From Neisseriaceae bacterium (GTDB taxonomy: Bacteria; Pseudomonadota; Gammaproteobacteria; Burkholderiales; Neisseriaceae): a stretch of 64,000 nt of DNA. The notes under the pieces are model-generated. The model saw nothing but the letters and a program-made list of their open reading frames with translations. It was not told where the DNA came from and searched no databases. Position numbers and translations under genes: made by a program. Positions 44,517 to 53,959 of the stretch are shown here, in pieces. Position 1 is the stretch's first letter; every line of letters begins with the position of its first letter. The stretch covers positions 1 through 64,000 of the forward strand of contig JAFTFY010000021.1 in NCBI GenBank assembly GCA_017458185.1. Direction: 5' to 3'.

Positions 44517-46478
44517 TTAATTTCCTGCCGCAATCGTTCCCATTCTTTGTTTCAGGCTGCCTGAATTGTTGTTATTAAACAATGCGTTATAATACATTGT
44601 ATTGGTCATCACTTTTTTCACATAATCGCGGGTTTCGTTAAAGGGTATGGTTTCGGCGTAAATGGCTCCTTCTAATGGCACATTGGCTTGCCATTTTCTT
44701 GCCCGTGCGGGACCTGCGTTGTAGCCTGAGGTGGCTAATACTTCGTGTCCTAATTTGTTGCGTCCGTCTGCCAAATACCAAGTGCCCATCATAATATTGG
44801 TGTTGATGTCGTTAATGTCGTAATCGGACACGCCGATTTGTTTGGCAATCAGCCGTGCGGTGGCAGGCATAATTTGCATTAAGCCGTTTGCCCCCACGCC
44901 GCTTTGGGCGGTCATCATAAAACGGCTTTCTTGGCGGATTATGCCATATACCCATGCGGGGTCTATGCCGTTTTGTTGGGCGTAATAGCTTGTGGTGTCG
45001 CGATACGGCGATAGATAACGCAAATCGAAATTTAAAAGTTCATTGGTTTTGTCTGCACTGTAAATCGCCATTTCGTAAAAGCCGATGTCGTTGGCTAATT
45101 GGGCAGACGCAATGAGATTGGCTTCGTCAAAATCGGCAACGGCGTATCGCCATTGTAAGCCTGCGGCAACCCGCATATCGCGTCCGCCGCCGTTGTTGGA
45201 TTCTTCAAATAAAGCCAAAGCCTGATTGATATTTTTGTCTTGTAATATATTGTTTATCAAGGGAATTTGTGCTTCTGCGTTATTTGTGCTATTCAACGGC
45301 ATGCCTAATTCTTCTTGTGATAGGACGGCGTAAAAATTGCGTCCGCTGGCTGCGGCTGATTGATATAACGCTGTTGCGTCTTTGCCGTTTGCGGTTAAGG
45401 CTCTGCCACGCCAGTATTGCCACGCAGGGTTGTTTTGCAATTCTGTGGGCATTTTGTCAGTGATGTGTTCGACTAAATCCCAGCGTTGCAAACGCAGGGC
45501 GGCACGGGCGTACCATTCCCATTGTTCGTGGGTGAAAAATTGTTCATTGCCTGCCTGAAAATGGCGTAAGGCGGCGTGCATATTCAAATCTTTGGCAGAA
45601 GATAAGCCCAAAATACCGTGTGCAAAGGCTTTTTCGTCTGCTTTCAGGCTGCCTGAAAGGGTGTTAAATTGTGTGGCAACATTGCTTTGATTGCGTCCTG
45701 TGGGCGAAACAATGCTGTATAAAGCGGCGGCATTGCTGGCACGCGAACCGTTTGGCAACTGAATGCTGGTGCTTTTGGTTTTAATTTTTTTCTTGCCTTT
45801 TTTCTTCACGCTTGTTGTGGTTGTTGTTTGAATGCCTAATTTGTTGGGCAAGGGTTCATTCAAAGCGTCTGCTAATGCTCTGGCTTCACTTGTTTTGTTG
45901 TAAGCAAGCGACACCCACACACGCCGCCACACATCGTCCTTATTCAGGCTGCCTGAATAGGCAGCGGCGGTAATCAATTTCACGCAACCTGCGGGCAGAT
46001 TGTCATTTGATTTGGCTTGTATGGCGGCTTCAACCGAAATGGTTTTGGTTTGGGTGATATTCATTAACTCGTTGTAACAGTTAATGTTTTTGTTGCGAGA
46101 CGCGTCTGGCAATAAGGCGTATTGTGTGGCAAAGGTGTCCCAGTCGGCGTTGTCGCCTAATTTAACCAGCCATGCTTGCCGTAAATTGTTTTTTAGGGCT
46201 TCAGGTGAAGTGTTATCGGCTAAATATTCGGCTGCCTGAAAATTATCGCCTGATTTAACGGCATTTATCGCATTGCGATAGCGATAAAAATTGTCGATTA
46301 ACGCTTGACGGTCGCTACTTTTGACAAAATAGGGTAGGTGATAGTGATAATTTTTAGGCGCTTCCACTTTGGTTTCTGCCACAGGAGCAACTTCGTCTTT
46401 GGCAGGCGGAGCAGAACACGCCGCCAAAATAAGCGACAAGGCAAGAAGTGAAATTTTATTTAAGTTTTTGTTTTTCAT
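44517..46478 (-). CDS. slt: Lytic murein transglycosylase (Slt family), lipoprotein
   Basis: This 653-residue enzyme cleaves peptidoglycan to anhydromuropeptides. The signal peptide has lipobox LAAC (Cys about 20), so it is probably outer-membrane bound, unlike soluble Slt70. A long alpha-helical superhelical region is followed by the SLT domain: GIIRQESRFMMTAQSGVGANGLMQIMPATARLIAKQ, with the catalytic Glu in RQES, and SGYNAGPARARKW. I start at 46478 (MKNKNLNK). Three full DUS are translated in the helical and terminal regions (SGSLN, SGSLK). Confidence 0.9.
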   Translation of the reverse strand: MKNKNLNKISLLALSLILAACSAPPAKDEVAPVAETKVEAPKNYHYHLPYFVKSSDRQALIDNFYRYRNAINAVKSGDNFQAAEYLADNTSPEALKNNLRQAWLVKLGDNADWDTFATQYALLPDASRNKNINCYNELMNITQTKTISVEAAIQAKSNDNLPAGCVKLITAAAYSGSLNKDDVWRRVWVSLAYNKTSEARALADALNEPLPNKLGIQTTTTTSVKKKGKKKIKTKSTSIQLPNGSRASNAAALYSIVSPTGRNQSNVATQFNTLSGSLKADEKAFAHGILGLSSAKDLNMHAALRHFQAGNEQFFTHEQWEWYARAALRLQRWDLVEHITDKMPTELQNNPAWQYWRGRALTANGKDATALYQSAAASGRNFYAVLSQEELGMPLNSTNNAEAQIPLINNILQDKNINQALALFEESNNGGGRDMRVAAGLQWRYAVADFDEANLIASAQLANDIGFYEMAIYSADKTNELLNFDLRYLSPYRDTTSYYAQQNGIDPAWVYGIIRQESRFMMTAQSGVGANGLMQIMPATARLIAKQIGVSDYDINDINTNIMMGTWYLADGRNKLGHEVLATSGYNAGPARARKWQANVPLEGAIYAETIPFNETRDYVKKVMTNTMYYNALFNNNNSGSLKQRMGTIAAGN

Positions 46479-46591
46479 AGTTAATCTCTTTTGTCTGTTC
46501 GTCAATTTCAGGCAGCCTGAAATAATCACGGCGTTGTCCAATCTTCAATAGATAAGTTCGGTATTTTGAAAAACGCTTTATCATTGCTAAT

Positions 46592-46698
46592 TATAGTCAA
46601 TTCATACCAAAACCATACAGCGTTGGTTCGCCTTGCTGTATTATTCATACTATCTGCGGCTTCACCGCCTTGCCTGCTTTTGGTCTGAATTGACTATA
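46592..46698 (+). mobile_element. Correia-like MITE, copy 4 (107 bp)
   Basis: TATAGTCAATTCATACC at the left and an inverted match at the right. The core has CTGTATTATTCATACTATC and TGCGGCTTCACCGCCTTGCC, very close to Neisseria Correia cores. Its right end truncates vapC. Confidence 0.88.
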
Positions 46699-47030
46699 AA
46701 ACAGCGTTTTCGGCTTTGGCGTGAGCGGCAATCATCATATCTAATGCCGATAACGACAAACCTTGTTGTTCTAATTGTGCTCGAAATTTGCCGTAAGTTA
46801 TTGCCGTTTTATTTGTCCAATTTAACACACTTACCCGCAACAAAAATTCTTGAACTGTGCGGTGTAAGTTGTGTGCATGCGGTTTTTTCGATAAACCATA
46901 ATGAATTTCAGCCAATGTAACCGCAGAAATGAATAAATCAGCAGTATTGACTGCGGTTAATTTAATTCATTAAATTCGTATTCAGTTTAATCGCTAATCC
47001 GACAATGTTGGTATCTAATAAGTATTTCAT
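46694..47030 (-). pseudogene. Decayed VapC-type PIN-domain toxin
   Basis: The N-terminal PIN start (MKYLLDTNIVGLAIKLN) is encoded from the ATG at 47030 but hits a stop after 22 codons. The rest (FISAVTLAEIHYGLSKKP through LDMMIAAHAKAENAVL) continues in another frame, so a frameshift has broken the gene. The last acidic motif after AENAVL is missing because a Correia-like element supplies the stop TAG. PIN toxins are RNases; this copy should be inactive. Confidence 0.75.
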
Positions 47031-47047
47031 TCTACCCAATCTGAAAA

Positions 47048-47266
47048 TCACTGGCGTTTGCAAGGTGTTTCACGGGACATTTGCGGCAATTCATCGTGAT
47101 TGTTTTTTGCTGCAATAATAAAACTTTGCCAATCCGTTGGTTTATGATTTAATTTATTGCGTACAAAAAGTTCCATTAGTAAAAAAATGGTTTGTTGTTC
47201 ATCAAAAGACAACTGTCCATACAACGAGGTTAATTCTTGCGGTGAATGAAAAACGGCTGTCGGCAT
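47048..47266 (-). CDS. Putative antitoxin of the decayed VapC pair
   Basis: A 72-residue protein with AAGGAAT upstream of its ATG, 17 bp before the vapC start. It has HSPQELTSLYGQLSFDEQQTIFLLMELFVRNKL and a basic tail. The position is that of a VapB-type antitoxin, but I do not recognise its fold. Its own frame is intact although the toxin is broken. Confidence 0.55.
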   Translation of the reverse strand: MPTAVFHSPQELTSLYGQLSFDEQQTIFLLMELFVRNKLNHKPTDWQSFIIAAKNNHDELPQMSRETPCKRQ

Positions 47267-47372
47267 AAGATATTCCTTTTTTCGCTAAAAAGACAATCAA
47301 TCTTTAAGATTATATTCAAAAATCATTGTCTGATAAACTTTTTTTCAGGCAGCCTGAAAAATTTTTGCCCAA

Positions 47373-48830
47373 CTATCTTCGCCAGTAAGCAGGTGTAAAT
47401 AAGATAAACACCGTAACCACTTCTAACCGTCCCACAAGCATAATAATGCTGCACACAATTTTTTGAAAATTATTTAACGCAAGCCAAGATGAATGTGATG
47501 GGTCGGTTATGCCTAATGCAGGACCTGTGTTGGTAATGCAACTCACAGTTGTGCTTACTGCCGAAACAAAGTCAAAACCGCTTGCCATTAAGATAAACGA
47601 AAACAGCACCACAGACGCAAAATACACAAAGATAAACGCCAAAACGGTTAAGGCGGTGCGTTCGGGAATGTTTAAGTCGTTGATTTTTACCGTGCGAACG
47701 GCTTTGGGGTGCAAAAGAAGCGTCATTTCGCGTAACATAAATTTAATTAACACCAGCAAGCGAATCATCTTAATGCCGCCGCCCGTAGAACCTGCGTTTG
47801 CTAATACATTTGCCAAGAAAAACAACCACATAGAAGCGGCTAATGGCCACGCACCAAAGTTTTCGGTGCTGTATCCGCACGCCGCTCCGATGGAAACAAT
47901 CGCAAACGCTGTATGCCGCACGGCGTTGGCGAAATCGTAAAAATCTTTTGCCCATAAATACAAAGACATCACAATCACGCTGATGAGTACCAAAAACACT
48001 GTGGAACGCACTTCTAAATCACGCCAGTAAATTTTCAGGCTGCGTTGTTGCAAAGCCGCCAAGTGGTTGGTAAAACTTACCGCACCTAATAGCATGCCGA
48101 CAATCAGAATGCTTTCAATTAAAGGCGAATTAAAATAAGCAATGCTTTCACTGTGCGTGGAAAATCCGCCCAAAGCAATGCACGACATGGCGTGGCACAC
48201 TGCGTCAAACCAACTCATACCTGCCCAACGCAGGGCGAGTAAGACAATCAGCGTAAAGACAATGTAAATCACCCACATGCTTTTTGCCATTTGCCGCACG
48301 CGTGGCATAAAGCGACTGCCTTTGTTTAAGCCCGACACTTCGGAACGAAATAACTGCATACCGCCCACGCCCAACATCGGCAAAATGGCAACCGCTAAAA
48401 TAATAATGCCCAAGCCGCCTAACCAGTTGAGCAAGTGCCGCCAAAAATTCAAAGACGGTGCCAGTGTATCCAAACTGGCAATCATGGTTGCCCCTGTTGT
48501 GGTTAAGCCTGAAACCGCTTCAAAATAGGCTTCAATCGGCGACATTTGCGGCACGGAAAAATAAAACGGCACGGCAGCCATTACCGAAAAGCCAACCCAC
48601 AAACCAGCGGCTAACAAAAAGCCGTCTCGTGTTCGCAATTCTTTTTTGAATGGACGGGTGATTGCCCATGATACGCCTGACGACACAAACGCAAACGCCG
48701 CCGCGCCCAAATGCACCCACATTAAGCCGTCCATATACAACCACGACACGAGTGCAGGCACAAGCAATATCGGCGAAAACAGCCAACTGAGTTTGCTTAA
48801 AATATGTAAAACAGGCAATAAGCGGTACAT
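47373..48830 (-). CDS. trkH: Potassium uptake protein TrkH
   Basis: This 485-residue inner-membrane K+ channel subunit has four M1-P-M2 repeats. The selectivity-loop phrases are GLTTTGATM, CIALGGFSTH, SIGAACGYSTENFG and CITNTGPALG. The helix pair around GSTGGGIKMIR is typical. It works with the NAD-binding TrkA, which is not in the window. The gene is 17 bp downstream of mpl on the same strand. Confidence 0.93.
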   Translation of the reverse strand: MYRLLPVLHILSKLSWLFSPILLVPALVSWLYMDGLMWVHLGAAAFAFVSSGVSWAITRPFKKELRTRDGFLLAAGLWVGFSVMAAVPFYFSVPQMSPIEAYFEAVSGLTTTGATMIASLDTLAPSLNFWRHLLNWLGGLGIIILAVAILPMLGVGGMQLFRSEVSGLNKGSRFMPRVRQMAKSMWVIYIVFTLIVLLALRWAGMSWFDAVCHAMSCIALGGFSTHSESIAYFNSPLIESILIVGMLLGAVSFTNHLAALQQRSLKIYWRDLEVRSTVFLVLISVIVMSLYLWAKDFYDFANAVRHTAFAIVSIGAACGYSTENFGAWPLAASMWLFFLANVLANAGSTGGGIKMIRLLVLIKFMLREMTLLLHPKAVRTVKINDLNIPERTALTVLAFIFVYFASVVLFSFILMASGFDFVSAVSTTVSCITNTGPALGITDPSHSSWLALNNFQKIVCSIIMLVGRLEVVTVFILFTPAYWRR

Positions 48831-48847
48831 TTGTGCGTCCTATTATT

Positions 48848-50215
48848 TCAGGCAGCCTGAATGGATTTTAATTTATCCAACAACTTTCCGTGTATGCCTT
48901 GAAAGCCGCCGTTACTCATCACCACAATATCATCACCGTTTTGGGCGGTTGAAACAATGGCTTGCAACATTTCGTCGAAGTTGTCAAAAACTTGTGCTTT
49001 CTCACCCAAAGGGTGTAGGGCGTCTGCCACATTCCAGTCTATGCCGCCAGCGTAACAAAAAACCTTATCTGCCAAAACTAATGACGGTGCGATTTGGTCT
49101 TTCAGGGTGCCTATTTTCATTGTATTAGAACGCGGCTCCAACACGGCGATAATGCGTCCCGATTGTTTCGTGCGTTTGACACCGTCCAAAACCGTGGCAA
49201 TCGCCGTGGGGTGATGTGCAAAGTCGTCATATACCGCCACACCGCCAACTTCGCCTTTTAATTCCATTCTGCGTTTCACGCTTTTAAATTGCGATAGGGC
49301 TTCGCAGGATTTCTCAATCGACACGCCCACAAATTGTGCGGCAGCCATCGCCGCTAATGCGTTTGCCTGATTGTGTCGTCCTGTTAAATCCCATTTAATT
49401 TCGCCCACTTTCAGGCTGCCTGAAAAAATATCAAAACCGCCGTCAGCGTTATCAACACAATGCAGGGCGTTTGTATCATTAAAATATTGAACAGGTGTCC
49501 AGCAACCTTTATCCAACACCGTTTTCAGGCTGCCTGAAAGATTGTTTGCCACAACTTGCCCATTTGCAGGCACAGTGCGAATGAGATGATGAAACTGCGT
49601 TTCAATTGCAGATAAATCAGGAAAAATATCGGCGTGGTCAAATTCCAAATTATTCAACACCGCCACAGTGGGGTGATAATGCACAAACTTGGAGCGTTTA
49701 TCGAAAAAGGCGGTGTCGTATTCATCGGCTTCAATCACAAACAATTTTTTATCGCCTTTGGGTAGTCTTGCCGAAAGCGTAAAATTTTGCGGCACACCGC
49801 CGATGAGAAAACCAGGTTTGAGTCCAGCATATTCCAAAATCCACGCCAACATAGACGCAGTCGTAGTTTTGCCGTGCGTACCTGCCACAGCCAAAACCGT
49901 GCATTGTTGCAAAATATTTTCCGCAAGCCACTGCGGCCCCGAAATGTAAGGCAGTTTGCGATTTAAAATTTCTTCAACCACAGGCATACCGCGTTTGGCG
50001 ACATTGCCGATGACAAAAATATCCGCAGGGTTTTCGTCTAACTGCTCTGCATCAAATCCTTCGTGGGCGTGTATGCCTAAATTTTCTAACTGCGTGCTCA
50101 TCGGCGGATACATTTTATTGTCGCAACCCGTAACTTTGAACCCCGCTTCTTTTGCCAAAGCCGCCAACGACCCCATAAAAGTGCCGCCAATGCCGATAAT
50201 GTGAATGTGTTTCAT
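48848..50215 (-). CDS. mpl: UDP-N-acetylmuramate:L-alanyl-gamma-D-glutamyl-meso-diaminopimelate ligase
   Basis: This 455-residue Mur-ligase recycles cell-wall tripeptide. The N-terminal IHIIGIGGTFMGSLAALAKEAG nucleotide-binding fold, P-loop GTHGKTTTASM, IEADEYDTAFFDKRSKFVHY and YDDFAHHPTAI are hallmarks of Mpl. Two DUS are translated as NLSGSLKTV and FSGSLKVG in the central domain. The DUS after the stop lies between mpl and trkH. Confidence 0.94.
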   Translation of the reverse strand: MKHIHIIGIGGTFMGSLAALAKEAGFKVTGCDNKMYPPMSTQLENLGIHAHEGFDAEQLDENPADIFVIGNVAKRGMPVVEEILNRKLPYISGPQWLAENILQQCTVLAVAGTHGKTTTASMLAWILEYAGLKPGFLIGGVPQNFTLSARLPKGDKKLFVIEADEYDTAFFDKRSKFVHYHPTVAVLNNLEFDHADIFPDLSAIETQFHHLIRTVPANGQVVANNLSGSLKTVLDKGCWTPVQYFNDTNALHCVDNADGGFDIFSGSLKVGEIKWDLTGRHNQANALAAMAAAQFVGVSIEKSCEALSQFKSVKRRMELKGEVGGVAVYDDFAHHPTAIATVLDGVKRTKQSGRIIAVLEPRSNTMKIGTLKDQIAPSLVLADKVFCYAGGIDWNVADALHPLGEKAQVFDNFDEMLQAIVSTAQNGDDIVVMSNGGFQGIHGKLLDKLKSIQAA

Positions 50216-50961
50216 TTTGTATGATTTGAAATATCAGAATGGTGCATTGTAACAAACAATGAGCAATTAGTAGTGAGCAATGATTATGTCAAGCCTGTGG
50301 CTTGACGGATATATTTAAGATAACGCTTCGATTATTCTTTCAGGCAGCCTGAAACAAAAACCCGTGTCAAAAGCGAGCCTGACCAAAGTCAGGCGTGGCA
50401 ATCCAGTTTTGCCAACAGGCAAAACAAATGCCGCAGGCGTTTTAACAGCGTTGCATTAAGCCTTTCAGGTAGCCTGAAACAAAAACCCATGTCATTGCGA
50501 GATTTTTTCGCAGAAAAAATCGTGGCAATCCAGTTTTGCCGCAGGCAAAACAAACGCCGTTAGGCGTTTTAATGGCATTGCATTAAGCCTTTCAGGCAGC
50601 CTGAAACAAAAACCCGTGTCATTGCGAGATTTTTTCGCAGAAAAAATCGTGGCAATCCAGTTTTGCCGATAGGCAAAACAAACGCCGCAGGCGTTTTAGG
50701 CGTATTGCATTCAGCCATTCAGACTGCCTGAAAACATTTTTGCGGTACGCCATTGCAAAGCCTTGCGGCTTTGTGTTAATGACTGCGTCATTAACTGGAT
50801 TGCCACGATTTGAACTTTCGTTCAAATCTCGCAATGACACTGTTTTTTTATTTTCAGGCAGCCTGAAAGAAAAATCGAAGCGTTATCTAAAAAATATAAG
50901 TCAAGCCTGACAAGGCTTGACTTAATCACTGCTCACTGCTAATTACGCACTGCTCACTGTT
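50216..50961. repeat. Tandem composite repeat array (746-bp gap)
   Basis: Three forward ~125-bp units start at about 50338, 50463 and 50588. Each has a DUS, AAACAAAAACCC, a REP-like palindrome (50363-50404, 50491-50532, 50618-50660), CAGTTTTGCC-N4-GGCAAAAC, AACGCC-N-GGCGTTTT and GCATTGCATT. An inverted REP (50798-50838) and DUS (about 50854) follow, then heptamer-like TCACTGCT repeats. Unit 2 carries the Eikenella-type DUS. No gene is seen. Confidence 0.82.
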
Positions 50962-51375
<414 letters not shown>

Positions 51376-51407
51376 TTAAAAAATGAACTATTGTAAGCGA
51401 TTTTGGC

Positions 51408-52334
51408 TTATTCAATCAAACTTAAACCAGGCAATTCGGCAAAACTTCGGTTGCGGACAATGTGGCAAAATTGCGATAAATAAGAAGTGCCGCTGTCGTC
51501 CGCACGAATGGCGGCGTATAAATCGCTTCGCAAGCCTTTTTCTATGCGGTGTGCCGAGATATAACCTTTTTGCAAATATGGCAAAACTGCCCAGTAGGGC
51601 AGGGCGGCAACGCCCCTTTTGCTGGCGACTAATTGCACCATCGCAATGGTTAATTCAGTGGTGCGGCGTTTAGGTGAAATACCTTTGGGTATCAATACCT
51701 TACGCAGTAAATCTAACATATCATCAGGCACAGGATAAGTAATCAGCGTTTCATCGGCAAAATCTTCTGCCTGCCAAATATTTTTGGCGGCTAATGGGTG
51801 CGTTTTGGCCGCAATGCCCACCATTTCGTAGGAAAAAAGTGGCAGAAAGGCAATATTCGCCGTTTCTTCTGCGTGCGAAACAATCGCCAAATCCGCACGC
51901 CGCATCATCAACAGCGATACGGGGTCTGCCTGAAAACCCGACACAATATCCAACTCAATCGCAGGCCAAGCGGTGCGAAAATCGTCCATAGCGGGAATCA
52001 GCCAGTCAAAGCAGGTGTGGCATTCCACCGCAATGCGTAATTCGCCTGCCGCCCCTTCGACTAACTGCGCAATATCTCGCCCGCAGGCTTGTGTGGCAGG
52101 CAAAATTTCTTCTGCCAAACGCAAAAGCCGCTCGCCCACTGCGGTAAATCGCAAAGGTTGCGTTTTGCGTTCAAACAAAGGAGCATTATAAAAATCTTCT
52201 AACAATTTGATTTGATGAGACAAAGCCGACTGCGTTAAAAACAGACGCTTCGCCGCCGCCGACACCCCACCACACTCACGCAAAGCCAGTAATGACCGCA
52301 AATGGCGTAACTCTAATGGACTGTTGTTCATCAT
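51408..52334 (-). CDS. metR: LysR-family regulator MetR
   Basis: This 308-residue activator controls methionine genes with homocysteine as co-factor. The winged HTH (LRHLRSLLALRECGGVSAAAKRLFLTQSALSHQIKLLEDF) and KTQPLRFTAVGERLL match MetR, and ECHTCFDWLIPAMDDFRTAWP is close to the MetR effector domain. A TGAA-N5-TTCA site lies ~102 bp upstream, suggesting autocontrol. The start may be either of two adjacent ATGs. Confidence 0.85.
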   Translation of the reverse strand: MMNNSPLELRHLRSLLALRECGGVSAAAKRLFLTQSALSHQIKLLEDFYNAPLFERKTQPLRFTAVGERLLRLAEEILPATQACGRDIAQLVEGAAGELRIAVECHTCFDWLIPAMDDFRTAWPAIELDIVSGFQADPVSLLMMRRADLAIVSHAEETANIAFLPLFSYEMVGIAAKTHPLAAKNIWQAEDFADETLITYPVPDDMLDLLRKVLIPKGISPKRRTTELTIAMVQLVASKRGVAALPYWAVLPYLQKGYISAHRIEKGLRSDLYAAIRADDSGTSYLSQFCHIVRNRSFAELPGLSLIE

Positions 52335-52435
52335 TTTTTATGGTTTCCTTATATAAATAAAATTTATTCTGTAATAATTTTAGTATAAAAACAATTCATT
52401 CTCACGAAAAAATTCATCTTTTTATCAACTTTATA

Positions 52436-52448
52436 TGAAAAAAATTCA
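52436..52448. promoter_or_regulatory. MetR-box-like site upstream of metR
   Basis: TGAA-AAAAA-TTCA in AT-rich DNA between metR and the S4 gene. Confidence 0.4.
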
Positions 52449-52542
52449 TTTTTATTGCTTTCAGGCAGCCTGAAACACTCTGTTTGTGAAAAATGTTTTA
52501 AATCGACTATACTTAAAGACATTTTTAAAAGTGTCAAACCAA

Positions 52543-52761
52543 ATGAACTCCATTTCTTTTTCCTTAAATGGCAATGAAAACATTGCCTTATGCGATTTAT
52601 TGAAACTCGTTTCTTTATGCAACAGCGGCGGGCAAGCCAAAATGATGATTGCAGACGGGCAGGTTTTGCGTAATGGCGTTGTGGAAACCCGCAAAACCGC
52701 CAAAATCCGTGCAGGTGAAAAAATTGAATTTAATCAGCAAATAATCGTTGTTTCTATTTAA
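52543..52761 (+). CDS. YbcJ-like S4 RNA-binding protein
   Basis: A 72-residue protein made of one S4-like RNA-binding fold: ALCDLLKLVSLCNSGGQAKMMIADGQVLRNGVVETRKTAKIRAGEKIEF. I start at 52543 (MNSISFSLNG); the upstream frame has no match. It is short for a ribosomal or tRNA-synthetase domain and fits the stand-alone YbcJ family of unknown target. Confidence 0.85.
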   Translation: MNSISFSLNGNENIALCDLLKLVSLCNSGGQAKMMIADGQVLRNGVVETRKTAKIRAGEKIEFNQQIIVVSI

Positions 52762-52824
52762 AAATTAACAAACGGAAACTTCTAAAAATTCAGTTGCAAT
52801 AATTTTTTATATTTTTTTAAATTT

Positions 52825-52916
52825 CTCACGGAGGCACGGAGAATACGGAGAATATAAAAATATTAATAAATACAATTAGTTAATATAATCTCCGCATTCT
52901 CCGTGTCGAAGGTGAG
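52825..52916. repeat. Inverted repeat with CACGGAGAA arms (92 bp)
   Basis: The left arm (CTCACGGAGGCACGGAGAA, then TACGGAGAATAT) and right arm (ATAATCTCCGCATTCTCCG, then TGTCGAAGGTGAG) form an imperfect ~31-bp inverted repeat around an AT-rich centre. No ORF. It resembles repeats seen in many bacterial genomes. Confidence 0.7.
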
Positions 52917-52962
52917 AGATAATAAAAAACAAAATCATATCTTTTCAGGCAGCCTGAACAAT

Positions 52963-53069
52963 TATAGTCGATTCACAGCAAAATCATGCAGCGTTACTTC
53001 GCCTTGCCGTATTATTTATACTGTCGCAGGCAAAGTTGCCTTGCCTGTTTTTGCTGTGAACCGACTATA
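52963..53069 (+). mobile_element. Correia-like MITE, copy 5 (107 bp)
   Basis: Nearly identical to copy 2 (TATAGTCGATTCACAGC left end). It ends 15 bp before the start codon of the next gene, so it forms most of that gene's leader. A DUS lies just before it. Confidence 0.87.
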
Positions 53070-53084
53070 TTTTTAGGAATTTTT

Positions 53085-53912
53085 ATGAATATCGACCTAC
53101 ATTGCCATTCTGCCATTTCAGACGGCAAATTGCCGCCTAATGAAGTGGTCAGAACCGCCTTTAACAACGGTGCCCAACTTTTGGCACTGACCGACCACGA
53201 CCATATCGGCGGCTTATCTATGGCACGGCAAACCGCACAACAAATCGGCTTATCGTTTATCCATGGCGTGGAAATTTCCGTGTCGTGGCGTGGCAGAAGC
53301 ATTCACATTGTGGGCTTAAATTTTACGCCGTCAGATGAATTAGAAAAATCGTTGAAAATCAATCGACAAGGGCGATTTTTGCGTTTAGAAAAAATCGCCG
53401 CACGATTAGAAAAAAAATTATCCGCTAAACATATTGTTCAGGGAGCGTTAGATTTAGCCAATTCGCCCGACAGCGTTTCACGCACGCATATTGCACAATA
53501 TTTGGTTAATCAGGGCGTGGTTGAAAATCTGTCGCAAGCGTTCAAAAAGTGGTTAGGAGACGGTAAAATCGGCGATATAAAACATCAATGGATTTCGCTT
53601 GAAGAAGCGGTTTTGGCTATTAAAAACGCAGGCGGTATCGCCGTGATTGCACACCCTGCACGATACAAAATCAGTGCCACTGCCATGCGAAGTTTGGTTG
53701 AAGAATTTATGGCGTACGGCGGAAATGCGATTGAAGTGTCATCAAGCGTACATTCTTTGAACGAACGCTTAAATTTAGCCTTGCTTGCCAACCGCTACGG
53801 CTTATACGCGTCAGCAGGCAGCGACTTTCATGGCAACGGCGAGTTCGGCAGAATGGCAGGACTTTCCCCCGATTTACCCGTAACTTGCAAACCCGTTTGG
53901 GAATTGTTTTAG
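53085..53912 (+). CDS. rnm: PHP-domain phosphoesterase / RNase AM (YciV-like)
   Basis: This 275-residue metal-dependent phosphoesterase matures 5' ends of rRNA in E. coli. The PHP motifs are DLHCHSAISDGKLPP, LTDHDHIGG, GVEISVSWRG, IAVIAHPARY and AGSDFHG. I start at 53085 with AGGAA at 53075. The long upstream frame is translated Correia-like element. Confidence 0.88.
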   Translation: MNIDLHCHSAISDGKLPPNEVVRTAFNNGAQLLALTDHDHIGGLSMARQTAQQIGLSFIHGVEISVSWRGRSIHIVGLNFTPSDELEKSLKINRQGRFLRLEKIAARLEKKLSAKHIVQGALDLANSPDSVSRTHIAQYLVNQGVVENLSQAFKKWLGDGKIGDIKHQWISLEEAVLAIKNAGGIAVIAHPARYKISATAMRSLVEEFMAYGGNAIEVSSSVHSLNERLNLALLANRYGLYASAGSDFHGNGEFGRMAGLSPDLPVTCKPVWELF

Positions 53913-53959
53913 TAAGCAAACATTTTCATCATTTGCGTTTTAGGCTGCCTGAAACAATT

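Noticed and set aside
50216..50961. CRISPR array
   Set aside because: Repeats are palindromic composites of ~125 bp with similar, not unique, spacers, and no cas genes are near.
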